The position numbers and the translations under genes are program-made. DNA of 64,000 nucleotides from an uncultured Pelagibacteraceae bacterium (GTDB lineage: Bacteria; Pseudomonadota; Alphaproteobacteria; Pelagibacterales; Pelagibacteraceae): NCBI GenBank assembly GCA_902615445.1, contig CACMOQ010000006.1, forward strand, positions 32,284 to 96,283, given 5' to 3'. How positions within the stretch are numbered: the stretch's first letter is position 1; every line of letters starts with the position of its first letter. Below, piece by piece: positions 48,272 through 56,813 of the stretch. Under the pieces are notes generated by a model. That model was not told the DNA's origin. It saw only the letters and a list, made by a program, of their open reading frames with translations, and did no database searches.

Positions 48272-48609
48272 TTACCATGAAACTCATAAACTACCGCAGG
48301 TTTATCACCTACCACCCAACCATCATGACCTGGTTCTATTGAATATGCATCACCAGCTTTATAAGTTAATTCAGTTCCATCATCATGTTTTGCGCAGACC
48401 GCTCCTGAAACAATTACTCCAAGATGTTTTGCTTTACAGCTATCTGTGCCAACTGTTGGCTTAATGTCTTGTGACCACTTCCAACCTGGTTGTAAAACTA
48501 ATCTCATAACTCTTTGATCTCCTACTTTCACAATATCTATTTTAGCATTTTTAAAATTCGTGTTACTTTCGTCTGGATTATCAAAAGTTTTGACTTCAAT
48601 TGAACTCAT
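48259..48609 (-). CDS. Small cupin-domain protein
   Basis: A 116-residue single-domain cupin: 'LQPGWKWSQDIKPTVGTDSC' then 'HLGVIVSGAVCAKHDDG' and 'YKAGDAYSIEPGHDGWVVGD' outline the two cupin motifs, although the metal-ligand histidines are fewer than in classic cupins. It has no catalytic assignment. It is the first gene of the pair with the GFA protein and is divergent from umuD. Confidence 0.75.
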   Translation of the reverse strand: MSSIEVKTFDNPDESNTNFKNAKIDIVKVGDQRVMRLVLQPGWKWSQDIKPTVGTDSCKAKHLGVIVSGAVCAKHDDGTELTYKAGDAYSIEPGHDGWVVGDKPAVVYEFHGKWGE

Positions 48610-48694
48610 TATTTTTCTCCTTTTATAATTAAATTAGAATTTAAAACTATCCTTGGTTGAAGTTATCCACAAGCATACAAAATATAGTTTTGAT

Positions 48695-48738
48695 GTTCAC
48701 GTTTTGATTCACTTTTGATTCAATTACGGACTCAAAAT
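48695..48738 (+). promoter_or_regulatory. Four-unit 11-bp array upstream of umuDC, LexA-like
   Basis: Four consecutive 11-base units start at 48695, 48706, 48717 and 48728, beginning GTTCAC, GATTCA, GATTCA and GGACTC. The first pair reads GTTC-N7-GATT and shares 'CAC-TTTTG'-type core with the box before recA. The array ends 25 bases before the umuD start. It fits an operator for LexA or a relative bound in tandem. Confidence 0.55.
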
Positions 48739-48763
48739 ACAACCTATTGCATGCATTGTATAA

Positions 48764-49189
48764 ATGAGCTATAAATTAGAACAAAATAAGAACATGAAAC
48801 TAACTATTCCCTATTATCTCCATAAAGCTGGCGCTGGTTTCCCATCACCTGCCACTGATTATATCGAAGAAGATATCGATTTGAACATGCATTTAATCAA
48901 AAACGTTCCAGCTACTTTCATTATCAGAGTACAAGGAAAATCCATGGTCGATGTTGGGATTAACGATGGAGATTTATTGGTTGTCGATAAAAGTTTAAAA
49001 CCAAAAAACTTTTCGACGGTTATTGCAAATGTTCATGATGAACTTGTGGTTAAAACTTTAGTTCAAGAAAGAGATAAAAAATTTCTATCATCTGGATCTA
49101 AAAATTTTTCAGACAGAATTTTAATTAATGAAGAAGAAGATATTTTTATTTGGGGAGTTGTGACTTATGTCATTCATTCAACATACTAA
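48764..49189 (+). CDS. umuD: UmuD-like S24 peptidase, DNA polymerase V subunit
   Basis: A 141-residue LexA/UmuD-type serine peptidase. The Ser-Lys dyad is at Ser60 ('QGKSMVDVGI') and Lys97 ('ELVVKTLV'), the same numbers as E. coli UmuD. The self-cleavage site reads 'KAGAGFPSP' with cut expected between Ala24 and Gly25 (Cys-Gly in E. coli). RecA-promoted cleavage would yield the active form. It overlaps umuC by 23 bases. Confidence 0.94.
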   Translation: MSYKLEQNKNMKLTIPYYLHKAGAGFPSPATDYIEEDIDLNMHLIKNVPATFIIRVQGKSMVDVGINDGDLLVVDKSLKPKNFSTVIANVHDELVVKTLVQERDKKFLSSGSKNFSDRILINEEEDIFIWGVVTYVIHSTY

Positions 49190-50447
49190 AAAAATAGGCT
49201 TAGTTGACTGTAATTCTTTCTACGTTTCTTGTGAAAGATTATTTAATCCTAAAATAAGAAAAAAACCTGTGGTGGTTTTATCTAATAATGATGGTTGTAT
49301 AATCTCTAGATCTAATGAAGCTAAAGCCCTAGGAATTAAAATGGGAGAGCCTTATTTTAAAGCAAAAGATATTATTGTAAAAAATAAGGTTGAGGTTTTT
49401 TCATCAAATTATTCCTTATATGGAGATTTATCTAGAAGAGTAATGAGAACTCTTAGAAGATTTAATACTGAAATTGAGGTTTATTCAATTGATGAGGCAT
49501 TTATAGATTTATCTAATTTTCCAGACTCAGAGGTTGAAAAAGTTGGAAGAGAAATTAGACAAACAGTTCTGCAATGGACCGGGATCCCAACTAGCATTGG
49601 GATTGCTAAAACTAAAACCTTAAGTAAAGTTGCAAATCATATCGCAAAGAAAAAACAATCAGGAGTAACAAGCTTAATTGGTATTGAGAATTTAGACCCT
49701 ATTTTAGAAAAAGTTGAAATCAATGATGTTTGGGGCGTTGGTAGACAGCTTACGAAGTTTTATCAAAAGAACGGCATCTATAATGCCAAACAACTTAAGA
49801 ATAAATCTAATAACTGGATTAAAAAATGTTCTAATGTTTTAAGCTCAAGAACTGCAATGGAACTTAGAGGAGTTCCTTGTATTGATTTAGAGACCACACA
49901 AACAAAAAGAAAAAGCTGTGTGGTTTCAAGATCATTTGGAAAAAGAATAGAGAGTTTTCAAGAATTAAAAGAAGCAGTTGCTAATTATTGTTTGAATGCT
50001 TCTGAAAAAATTAGATCAGAGTCTTTAGTTGCAAAAGCAATTACAGTTTTTGTTAGAACTAGCCCATTTCAAAGAAATTATGGTTATTATTCAAATGCTA
50101 AAACAATTGATTTTCCTATTGCAACAAACAATAGTATTGAAACTGTTAAAACTGCAATTGCAATACTGAAAAATATTTTCAAAAATGGCTGTCGTTATCA
50201 GAAAGCTGGTGTGATGCTAACTGGATTACGTAATGATGATGGAAGAAAAAATTTATTTTCTTCTGAAAAAGATGAAAAAATAAAAACTTTAATGCAGTCA
50301 ATTGATAACACTAATTATAGATACGGTAGATCTACTTTAAGTATTGCGAGTGCTGGTGTTCACAAAAAATGGAATATGAGAAGACAATATTCATCTAAAA
50401 TAGATACAGCTGATTTTTATTGTTTACCAACAATTAAGGTTAGATAA
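49167..50447 (+). CDS. umuC: DNA polymerase V catalytic subunit UmuC
   Basis: A Y-family translesion polymerase of 426 residues. 'IGLVDCNSFYVSCERLFNP' (metal Asp14), 'VLSNNDGCIISRSNEAKALG', 'VYSIDEAFIDLS' (Asp-Glu catalytic pair, about residue 110), 'GIGIAKTKTLSKVANHIAKK' type thumb motif and the UmuC C-terminal domain 'FSSEKDEKIKTLMQSIDNTN' are present. It overlaps umuD, so the two are co-translated. Confidence 0.95.
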   Translation: MSFIQHTKKIGLVDCNSFYVSCERLFNPKIRKKPVVVLSNNDGCIISRSNEAKALGIKMGEPYFKAKDIIVKNKVEVFSSNYSLYGDLSRRVMRTLRRFNTEIEVYSIDEAFIDLSNFPDSEVEKVGREIRQTVLQWTGIPTSIGIAKTKTLSKVANHIAKKKQSGVTSLIGIENLDPILEKVEINDVWGVGRQLTKFYQKNGIYNAKQLKNKSNNWIKKCSNVLSSRTAMELRGVPCIDLETTQTKRKSCVVSRSFGKRIESFQELKEAVANYCLNASEKIRSESLVAKAITVFVRTSPFQRNYGYYSNAKTIDFPIATNNSIETVKTAIAILKNIFKNGCRYQKAGVMLTGLRNDDGRKNLFSSEKDEKIKTLMQSIDNTNYRYGRSTLSIASAGVHKKWNMRRQYSSKIDTADFYCLPTIKVR

Positions 50448-50471
50448 TTTAAAATTAAAGGGTTTTAAAAA

Positions 50472-53159
50472 TTAACCAGTATTCTTCATTGCAGCAGAAA
50501 TTCCAGCTATAGAAGTCAATAAAGCATCATTTAAATAATTTTTATCTTTTTTATTTTTACACTTCTTAAGTTTTTTAATAACTATTGGCTGAATAATGTT
50601 TAAAACCTCTGAGTAAATACTTCTAATAATAATAGATGTCCTAAATTGTTTTCTAGATGTAATTATTTCTTTTGGGGTAATTTTCTTATTCAGCTTTTTA
50701 ATTACATCAAATTGAAACCTTAACTTTTTTCCCACTCTCTTTAAGCTTGCATCAGCTAAATAATCCTCATAAATCTTGGATATTTCAGGATCGGCTTTTG
50801 AAATTACCATATCTAAAATATCAAGCATTGAGTTGAAAAATGGCCAATTTCTCTCCATATCAATCAATGTCCTTCTAAATTGATTTATATAGGAATATCT
50901 TAAAGCCTCGGCACTTCCTAACCATGCTGGAAGCATAAGTCGAATTTGAGTCCATGCAAAAACCCAAGGAATCGCTCTTAAACTTTTGATATTGTCGTTG
51001 TTTTTTCTTTTTGAAGGTCTTGAACCGATAGATAATTTACCAAGTGCTTTATGAGGAGTAACTGTTCTAAAATACTTAATAAAATCAGAATTTTGATTAA
51101 TATTTTTTCTGTAAGAATTCTTTGATATATCTGACATTTTTTCGATTAAAGATCTCCAATTCTTTTTTGGAATTGGAGGAGGATTTAAAGTAGCCTCTGT
51201 GACAGCACCTATATAACTACATAGATTATATTTAGCTAAAGGCTCATACCCATATTTTTGCTGAATTACCTCACCTTGATCTGTGATTCTAATTTTTCCA
51301 TTAACAGAATTTGGCGGTTGAGATCTTAATGTTGATTGAATTGGACCACCTCCTCTTCCAGGAGACCCTCCTCTTCCGTGGAAAAAAGTGATATTGATCT
51401 TAAATCTTTTTCCTAAATTAATAATTTGCTCTTGTGCTTTATACTGATGCCAACTTGCGCAAATTTTACCAGCATCTTTACTAGAGTCGGAGTAACCAAT
51501 CATTACTTCTTGCTCATTCTTTATAATTTTTCTATACCATGGTTGCGAAAACAATCTCTCCATCACATCCTTAGCATTAATTAAGTCATCTAGAGTTTCA
51601 AACAGCGGAACAACTCTTAGCATATTTTTAATATTTGCTTCCTTTTGCAAAAATAACACTGATAATAAATCAGAGGCAGATGTTGTCATGGATATTACGT
51701 AAGCACCTAAGCATTCGCTAGGTTCATTTGCTAAAATTTTAAAAGTCGACCAAACCTCATTATTTTCTTTGTTTATAAATTTAAAATTTCTAATTTCATT
51801 TTTTTTTGAAAAAATCATTTTTTTTAAAAAAGCTATCTTTTCGTTTTCACTTAATTTCGAATAATCTTTATTAAACCTTTTTTTTACAAATTCCTTGATG
51901 AGTTGACTATGCCGAGATGATTCTTGTCTAATATCCAATCTTGCTAAATTTATTCCAAAACACTTTGCTCTTCTCATTAAATCTAACAATTCACCACTTG
52001 CAATATTTTCATTTTGATTCTGCTCTAAAGATTCTCTTACCACTCTTAATGGTTTTAATATTTCTTCTCGAGAAGTTAATAGTTTTTTATAATTTAATGG
52101 TTTTTTATGCACTAAGTGTTGTTCAATTGATCTATGAGTTATTCTCATTTTATCTCGTAAAGGTCTTAAAAAAACTCGATATGGCTCAAATGATTTACCG
52201 ACTTTTTTTTGGATTTTTTTTGAGCATTTTTCCATGGAATAAGATCTTATAATTTTAGTAAGAGCCTTCTCATATAATTTTGCAGCCTCCCATCTAGATA
52301 ATAAAATTACTTCTTTTGTGACATTCGCTGTAACATTTGGATTACCATCTCGATCACCGCCCATCCACGATCCAAATTCAATTGGGTTAAAATTTTTAGG
52401 TAATCCTTTTTTCATATTCTGAACAAATATTGAATTTAACCTTCTATAAACCTTTGGAATTGTATCCCACAAACTATCCTCAATAATTGCAAGGCCCCAT
52501 CTTGCTTCATCAAATGGAGAGGGCTTAAATCTTTTCAAATCGTCTGTATTCCAAATAATAGTCAATTCATCTAAAAGTTTTTTTTCTAAAATTTTTAATT
52601 TTGATGGAAAATTTTTTAAAAGATCCCTTTGTTCGAGAATTTCAATTATATTATGGTATTTTTGAATTAGCGTTCTTCTTTTAACCTCAGTAGGATGAGC
52701 TGTTAGAACAATTCCTATTCTTAAATTTTTAGCAGTATTGTAAATATTTGTTTCTGAAAGTTTTTTGTTTTTGAAAAGATCTTCAAAAATTTCCTCTATA
52801 AATAAATTGCTATTTGATATTTTCTTCTTGCTATTTTCATACTCACTCAGCTTTCTAGAGGCATCAATTTGATCGGCTAAATTAATAAAATTCATAAAGT
52901 GTGTAAATGCTCTAGTTAATTTAAAAGAGTTTTTTGGGCTTAAGTTTTTGATTGCTTTTATAACTTTTTGATTAGTTTGCCTCGAATTTGAATTAATTTT
53001 ATTAGCTTTTGATAACTTCCTTACTTTTTCAACTAACTCAAAAAATTTTTGACCCTCTTGTTCTTTAATCACTTTTCCTAATATATTCCCCAAATATTTT
53101 ACATTCTCTCTGAAAAATTTAGTAGGAATACGCTCGTAATAAAGATCTCTTTTTTTCAT
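50472..53159 (-). CDS. ppc: Phosphoenolpyruvate carboxylase
   Basis: Carboxylates PEP to oxaloacetate, refilling the TCA cycle. The 895-residue protein has 'LTAHPTEVKRRTLI' (catalytic His near residue 154), 'WMGGDRDGNPNVT', 'IGYSDSSKDAGK', 'FFHGRGGSPGRGGGP' (the glycine-rich loop) and the C-terminal 'DALLTSIAGISAAMKNTG'. It overlaps the upstream glycosyltransferase gene by 4 bases, an unusual operon partner. Confidence 0.96.
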   Translation of the reverse strand: MKKRDLYYERIPTKFFRENVKYLGNILGKVIKEQEGQKFFELVEKVRKLSKANKINSNSRQTNQKVIKAIKNLSPKNSFKLTRAFTHFMNFINLADQIDASRKLSEYENSKKKISNSNLFIEEIFEDLFKNKKLSETNIYNTAKNLRIGIVLTAHPTEVKRRTLIQKYHNIIEILEQRDLLKNFPSKLKILEKKLLDELTIIWNTDDLKRFKPSPFDEARWGLAIIEDSLWDTIPKVYRRLNSIFVQNMKKGLPKNFNPIEFGSWMGGDRDGNPNVTANVTKEVILLSRWEAAKLYEKALTKIIRSYSMEKCSKKIQKKVGKSFEPYRVFLRPLRDKMRITHRSIEQHLVHKKPLNYKKLLTSREEILKPLRVVRESLEQNQNENIASGELLDLMRRAKCFGINLARLDIRQESSRHSQLIKEFVKKRFNKDYSKLSENEKIAFLKKMIFSKKNEIRNFKFINKENNEVWSTFKILANEPSECLGAYVISMTTSASDLLSVLFLQKEANIKNMLRVVPLFETLDDLINAKDVMERLFSQPWYRKIIKNEQEVMIGYSDSSKDAGKICASWHQYKAQEQIINLGKRFKINITFFHGRGGSPGRGGGPIQSTLRSQPPNSVNGKIRITDQGEVIQQKYGYEPLAKYNLCSYIGAVTEATLNPPPIPKKNWRSLIEKMSDISKNSYRKNINQNSDFIKYFRTVTPHKALGKLSIGSRPSKRKNNDNIKSLRAIPWVFAWTQIRLMLPAWLGSAEALRYSYINQFRRTLIDMERNWPFFNSMLDILDMVISKADPEISKIYEDYLADASLKRVGKKLRFQFDVIKKLNKKITPKEIITSRKQFRTSIIIRSIYSEVLNIIQPIVIKKLKKCKNKKDKNYLNDALLTSIAGISAAMKNTG

Positions 53160-54025
53160 TGGATGATATCAATATTTTTAATTAGTTTTAACGAATTTTT
53201 AAATTCATCCATATTTTCTCTTAGCGAAAGATTTGAAATTGAATAAACAGCAACTAGCAAAAATATAATTGGTATTGCAGTTATTATAGAAGCATTACTC
53301 TTAATTAGTAAGATATAAAGAATAATGAATAATGCTGATCGAATTAAAAAAGTTTTCCTAAAGACGCTGATTATTGAAAGAGAATGTTTGATCAAATTGT
53401 AAAAACTCATTTGTGATGGACCAAAATATCTTTTTCCTCTTATCGAAGGTATCGTTTCTAAATCTTTTTCTATTTTCTTTAAAGATCCTGAAAAACTGTT
53501 CCATGTAGCTTTTTCATTTATCATTTTACTAACAATTAATTTAGGTAAACACGTGAAATTACCGAATTTAATTAATTGACCAGTAAAAGCAAAAGTAAAT
53601 AACTTGTGTAGGAAATAACAAACTTTAAATTTCAAGTTTTCTGATCTCTTAACTCTTTCCCCAACTATAGCTTTATCATTTGAATTTTTAATTTTGTTTA
53701 AAAAGTCTCTTATTTCCTCTGGTCTATCTTCGCCATCTCCATCCATAGGTATAATGTAATCAAAATCATTCTTTTCAAATAAATATTTTAAACCTGTTGC
53801 AATACATCTTGCATGTCCCTGGTTTTTGGTCATATTCAAAATTTTAATTGATTGAATATTTTTAAATTTTTTTTCTTCGACAGAACGATCATGGTTAGAA
53901 GCATCATTAACAATTAAAATAGAAATTTGAAACTCATTGCTAATTTGAAGTTGGTTTATTTCCTCTATTAACTTAAATAACGATTGCCAATCATTGTATA
54001 CAGGAATTAAAATTTTTATTTTCAT
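53156..54025 (-). CDS. Family 2 glycosyltransferase with C-terminal membrane helices
   Basis: A 289-residue GT2 protein: 'IKILIPVYNDWQSLFKLIEE', 'SILIVNDASNHD', 'QGHARCIATGLKY' and 'YIIPMDGDGEDRPEEI' (DxD) form the GT-A domain, followed by two or three hydrophobic segments near the end. The type resembles dolichyl/undecaprenyl-phosphate sugar synthases that feed GT39-like transferases, such as the protein encoded 17 bases upstream. Confidence 0.8.
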   Translation of the reverse strand: MKIKILIPVYNDWQSLFKLIEEINQLQISNEFQISILIVNDASNHDRSVEEKKFKNIQSIKILNMTKNQGHARCIATGLKYLFEKNDFDYIIPMDGDGEDRPEEIRDFLNKIKNSNDKAIVGERVKRSENLKFKVCYFLHKLFTFAFTGQLIKFGNFTCLPKLIVSKMINEKATWNSFSGSLKKIEKDLETIPSIRGKRYFGPSQMSFYNLIKHSLSIISVFRKTFLIRSALFIILYILLIKSNASIITAIPIIFLLVAVYSISNLSLRENMDEFKNSLKLIKNIDIIQ

Positions 54026-54042
54026 TTAACTAATCTTATATT

Positions 54043-55365
54043 CTAATATCTTCCTAAACAAACTTCCTCTAAACAAATGAATTGTGAAGATTTGTTTAAT
54101 TTTTTATTGTTTGTAAGCCCCTCCCATTTCGGTCTTGATTTTAAATGATAGGAAAGATTTCCAGCCTTCCACTCATCTCCTGTAACAAATTCAATTTCTT
54201 TATCAAAATCTTGATCCCATAAAAATTGAACTTTATTAGCAATATCTTTTCCTGGGTAATCAGTCCTCTTGTCAGTTTGAGAAACTGAAATAAAGGAATA
54301 AATAATTGGCGATAAGAAAAATAAAAATAAGAAACTATATATAAATATTTTAATCTTTTTTAGATCAATTTGAGATCGCAGCGTATACACAAATAATACT
54401 CCAAAAAATAAATAAAAAGGTGTCATCCACATTGTTCTTATTTTTGATCCTGTAACAAAGGAAGTTATTAAGATTAGAAGAATAGGTAAAATATTTATTG
54501 AATATAAAAAAATCAATTTTTTATCTTTCGGGTTTATTCTAAACTTAATTTTTTTTATCAAAACCCAGACTAGAAAGAAAAATGGAATGAGTATGCCAAT
54601 TTGTTTAACCAAGAAAATGGTTGGATGTTTTATATGATCAATCAAATTAGTTTCCTCAATACCAGTTCTGTTTAAACCGTATGTGATTGTTACGAATTCA
54701 TTATTATTTAGCCATACAATATGTGGCACAAGTAGTACGATAAAAATCTCTAAAGTTATTAAATATTTGAAGTCAAACTTTTTAATTTTTTTAATGAAAA
54801 TTAGGTAAATGAATAACAAATCAATAGATATTAATAAATAAATAAACAAGTATTTGGATAAAAAACCGATAGCAGCAAATAATCCAACTAAAAAACAATC
54901 AATAAATTCAATTTCTTTTGATTTATAAATTTTCCATGAATAGTAAACAACTAAAGACCAAAAGGGTAATTGGCAAATATTCACATTAAATTCTGGTGAA
55001 GTAAAATTATAAAAGTATATTGTTTCTAATAATAATACTGAAATTAAACTTAACTTAATATCCTCTAAAATTTCATAAGCAAATTTAAAAACAAAATAAA
55101 AAGCAATTAATACAAATGCTTGACTAAGCAAATAAAAAACCCAGTCTTGTGGGCCAAATATTTGATAAAATACTTCTGTAAAAAAAGCACTCATTGGTGG
55201 ATGCTTATCGAATCCCCAATCTAAATTACTTCCCCAAGCAAGAGCTTCGATTGTATCTAGAGGTAAATTTTTGTTCGTTAAGGAAGGAACTAAAGTCCAA
55301 ATTATTAAATGAGATAGAGCAAAAATAAAAAAAATATTATTAATATTTCTATTTAAAACATTCAT
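54043..55365 (-). CDS. GT39/ArnT-type membrane glycosyltransferase
   Basis: A protein with about eleven hydrophobic segments; 'NKNLPLDTIEALAWGSNLDWGFDKHPPMSAFFTEVFY'-type first periplasmic loop, with acidic 'DTIE' and 'KHPP', matches the PMT/ArnT superfamily that moves sugars from a polyprenyl phosphate. The frame reaches a GTG at 55401 (452 residues), but the ATG at 55365 (440 residues, 'MNVLNRNINN') leads directly into the first helix and is chosen. The acceptor is unknown, perhaps lipid A or an exported protein. Confidence 0.78.
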   Translation of the reverse strand: MNVLNRNINNIFFIFALSHLIIWTLVPSLTNKNLPLDTIEALAWGSNLDWGFDKHPPMSAFFTEVFYQIFGPQDWVFYLLSQAFVLIAFYFVFKFAYEILEDIKLSLISVLLLETIYFYNFTSPEFNVNICQLPFWSLVVYYSWKIYKSKEIEFIDCFLVGLFAAIGFLSKYLFIYLLISIDLLFIYLIFIKKIKKFDFKYLITLEIFIVLLVPHIVWLNNNEFVTITYGLNRTGIEETNLIDHIKHPTIFLVKQIGILIPFFFLVWVLIKKIKFRINPKDKKLIFLYSINILPILLILITSFVTGSKIRTMWMTPFYLFFGVLFVYTLRSQIDLKKIKIFIYSFLFLFFLSPIIYSFISVSQTDKRTDYPGKDIANKVQFLWDQDFDKEIEFVTGDEWKAGNLSYHLKSRPKWEGLTNNKKLNKSSQFICLEEVCLGRY

Positions 55366-55444
55366 TAATAAATATTTACAATAATTAAGCTTACTTGACA
55401 CCCCTAATTTGCTGAATATACTCCCACGGATTCATAATATAGAG

Positions 55445-55966
55445 ATGCCCAAAACTTCCAAAAGAAAAAAAACAAAAACAATCAACCCGAAAATTAATAA
55501 AAAAGTTAAGACCAAGCTATCTACTAAATCAAAAGAAGTTAATAAAGGTCCAATTAAAATTTCTAAAACCTATATTCCTAAAGAAAATGAAAAATATATG
55601 TGTGAAAAACATAAAGTTTTTTTTAGAATAAAGTTACAAGAGTGGAGAAAAGAACTTGTAAGAGCCAATAATGAAGCTTTGTACAACGGAAGTATGGATG
55701 ATAATAGCATTTCCGCGGATATTGTTGATCAAGCAAGCTCTTACACAGACAAAAATGTTGAAATGAAAGCAATTAATAGACAAATCAAGCTAATTTCCGA
55801 AATTGATAAAGCTTTGATAAGAATAAAAGATGACACTTATGGTTTTTGTTTAGATACAGCAGAGCCTATCGGATTAAAAAGGCTAATGGCAAGACCAGTA
55901 GCAAAATACACAATAGCGGCACAAGAAAAACATGAGAAAAATGAGAAAGTTCATGCAGATGAATAA
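55445..55966 (+). CDS. dksA: DksA-like RNA polymerase-binding regulator
   Basis: Acts with ppGpp on RNA polymerase to retune transcription. From the ATG at 55445 the protein has 173 residues: a basic, Lys-rich N-terminal extension of about 45 residues, then the coiled coil with the tip motif Asp92-x2-Asp95-x-Ala97 ('ADIVDQAS') and the globular end 'YGFCLDTAEPIGLKRLMARP'. Only one of the four zinc cysteines (Cys135) is left, as in other alphaproteobacterial or zinc-free DksA. The frame can be extended to a TTG at 55409, less likely. Confidence 0.88.
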   Translation: MPKTSKRKKTKTINPKINKKVKTKLSTKSKEVNKGPIKISKTYIPKENEKYMCEKHKVFFRIKLQEWRKELVRANNEALYNGSMDDNSISADIVDQASSYTDKNVEMKAINRQIKLISEIDKALIRIKDDTYGFCLDTAEPIGLKRLMARPVAKYTIAAQEKHEKNEKVHADE

Positions 55967-56081
55967 AAAAAAGAAAAAAAAAATTCATAATACAATTACT
56001 TATAATTTTACCAAAAAATATATTTACTTTTATTATGCTTTTTTTTGGATACTTCTATTGTTATTTGTGTTTACACGATGA
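55959..56081 (+). CDS. Small single-helix membrane protein downstream of dksA (candidate)
   Basis: A 40-codon ORF (a further ATG two codons upstream at 55953 is possible). It begins with a run of lysines, and the second half ('YAFFWILLLLFVFTR') is one membrane helix, the positive-inside topology of a small membrane protein. It overlaps the dksA stop by 8 bases and ends with TGA overlapping the next ATG (ATGA). No family is recognised. AT-rich chance ORFs are possible, but the end-to-end coupling is suggestive. Confidence 0.4.
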   Translation: MNKKKKKKIHNTITYNFTKKYIYFYYAFFWILLLLFVFTR

Positions 56082-56176
56082 ATAAAAATATTATCTTTAT
56101 CATTATTATAGTTCTTGCAATAGAACTATCAGGTCATGGTATTATTGTATCATTAATGAGATTACTAAATTCCTAG
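56078..56176 (+). CDS. Second small membrane protein, coupled to the previous ORF (candidate)
   Basis: A 32-codon ORF starting in an ATGA overlap with the preceding one. Residues 5-15 are almost pure Ile/Leu/Val/Phe, then 'ELSGHGIIVSLMRLL', so a short membrane or amphipathic helix with a central Glu, Ser, Gly, His. No family recognised. It ends 10 bases before the convergent GST gene end. Together with the previous ORF it fills most of the space between dksA and gst. Confidence 0.4.
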   Translation: MNKNIIFIIIIVLAIELSGHGIIVSLMRLLNS

Positions 56177-56186
56177 GGTAAGACCA

Positions 56187-56813
56187 TTAAGCTTTTGGTG
56201 GTAACTCATTTTTGTTCATAAATGAAAACCCTTTTATAACAGCATCACGTTTAGAGATTTCATTATACCATCTGGAAAGATTTTTATAATTTTTAAGACC
56301 AATATCATGCCATTCGTGCCTTGCTATCCAGGGGAATGTCCCAATATCTGCAATTGTATAATTATCACCTGACAAATATTTTGATTTAGATAGCCGCTCG
56401 TCTAACTCTTTGTATATTCGTCTAGAAATTTTAAAATACCTTTCCTCACCAAATTTACTTTTTCCCGGATTGTAATGATGGAATTGATGGTGCTGGCCTA
56501 GCATAGGGCCAACATAACCCATTTGAGCCATAAGCCATTGGTTAATTTCTAATCTTTCCTCAGAATTATAAAATTTTCCACTTAACTCAGCTAAATAAAT
56601 CAAGATTGCTCCGGACTCAAAGACAGTTTTTTTATTTTTATAATCAATAATCACTGGAATTTTGCTTAAAGGACTTATCTTTTTAAATTCATCCTTAAAT
56701 TGCTCACCATTATTAATGTCAACTTTAATTACTTTGTAGTCAAATCCAATTTCCTCAAGCATAATACTAATCTTTTTGCCGTTTGGTGTGTTAGCTGAGT
56801 AAAGATCTATCAC
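56187..56813 (-). CDS. Glutathione S-transferase family protein
   Basis: A 208-residue GST: thioredoxin-like N-terminal domain starting 'IDLYSANTPNGKKISIMLEE' with 'SPLSKIPVIID' (cis-Pro) and 'VFESGAILIYLAELSG' for glutathione contact, then an all-helical domain with 'YTIADIGTFPWI'. The 'NTPNGKK' start resembles the YghU/YfcG (nu-class) proteins, which act as disulfide-bond reductases. It overlaps the ferredoxin reductase gene by 4 bases and so belongs to the proteorhodopsin-side operon. Confidence 0.87.
   Translation of the reverse strand: MIDLYSANTPNGKKISIMLEEIGFDYKVIKVDINNGEQFKDEFKKISPLSKIPVIIDYKNKKTVFESGAILIYLAELSGKFYNSEERLEINQWLMAQMGYVGPMLGQHHQFHHYNPGKSKFGEERYFKISRRIYKELDERLSKSKYLSGDNYTIADIGTFPWIARHEWHDIGLKNYKNLSRWYNEISKRDAVIKGFSFMNKNELPPKA

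Noticed and set aside
48688..48719. Three TTTTGAT copies as an independent repeat
   Set aside because: Spacing is irregular (14 and 11 bases); two of the copies are explained by the 11-bp array, so they are not listed separately.
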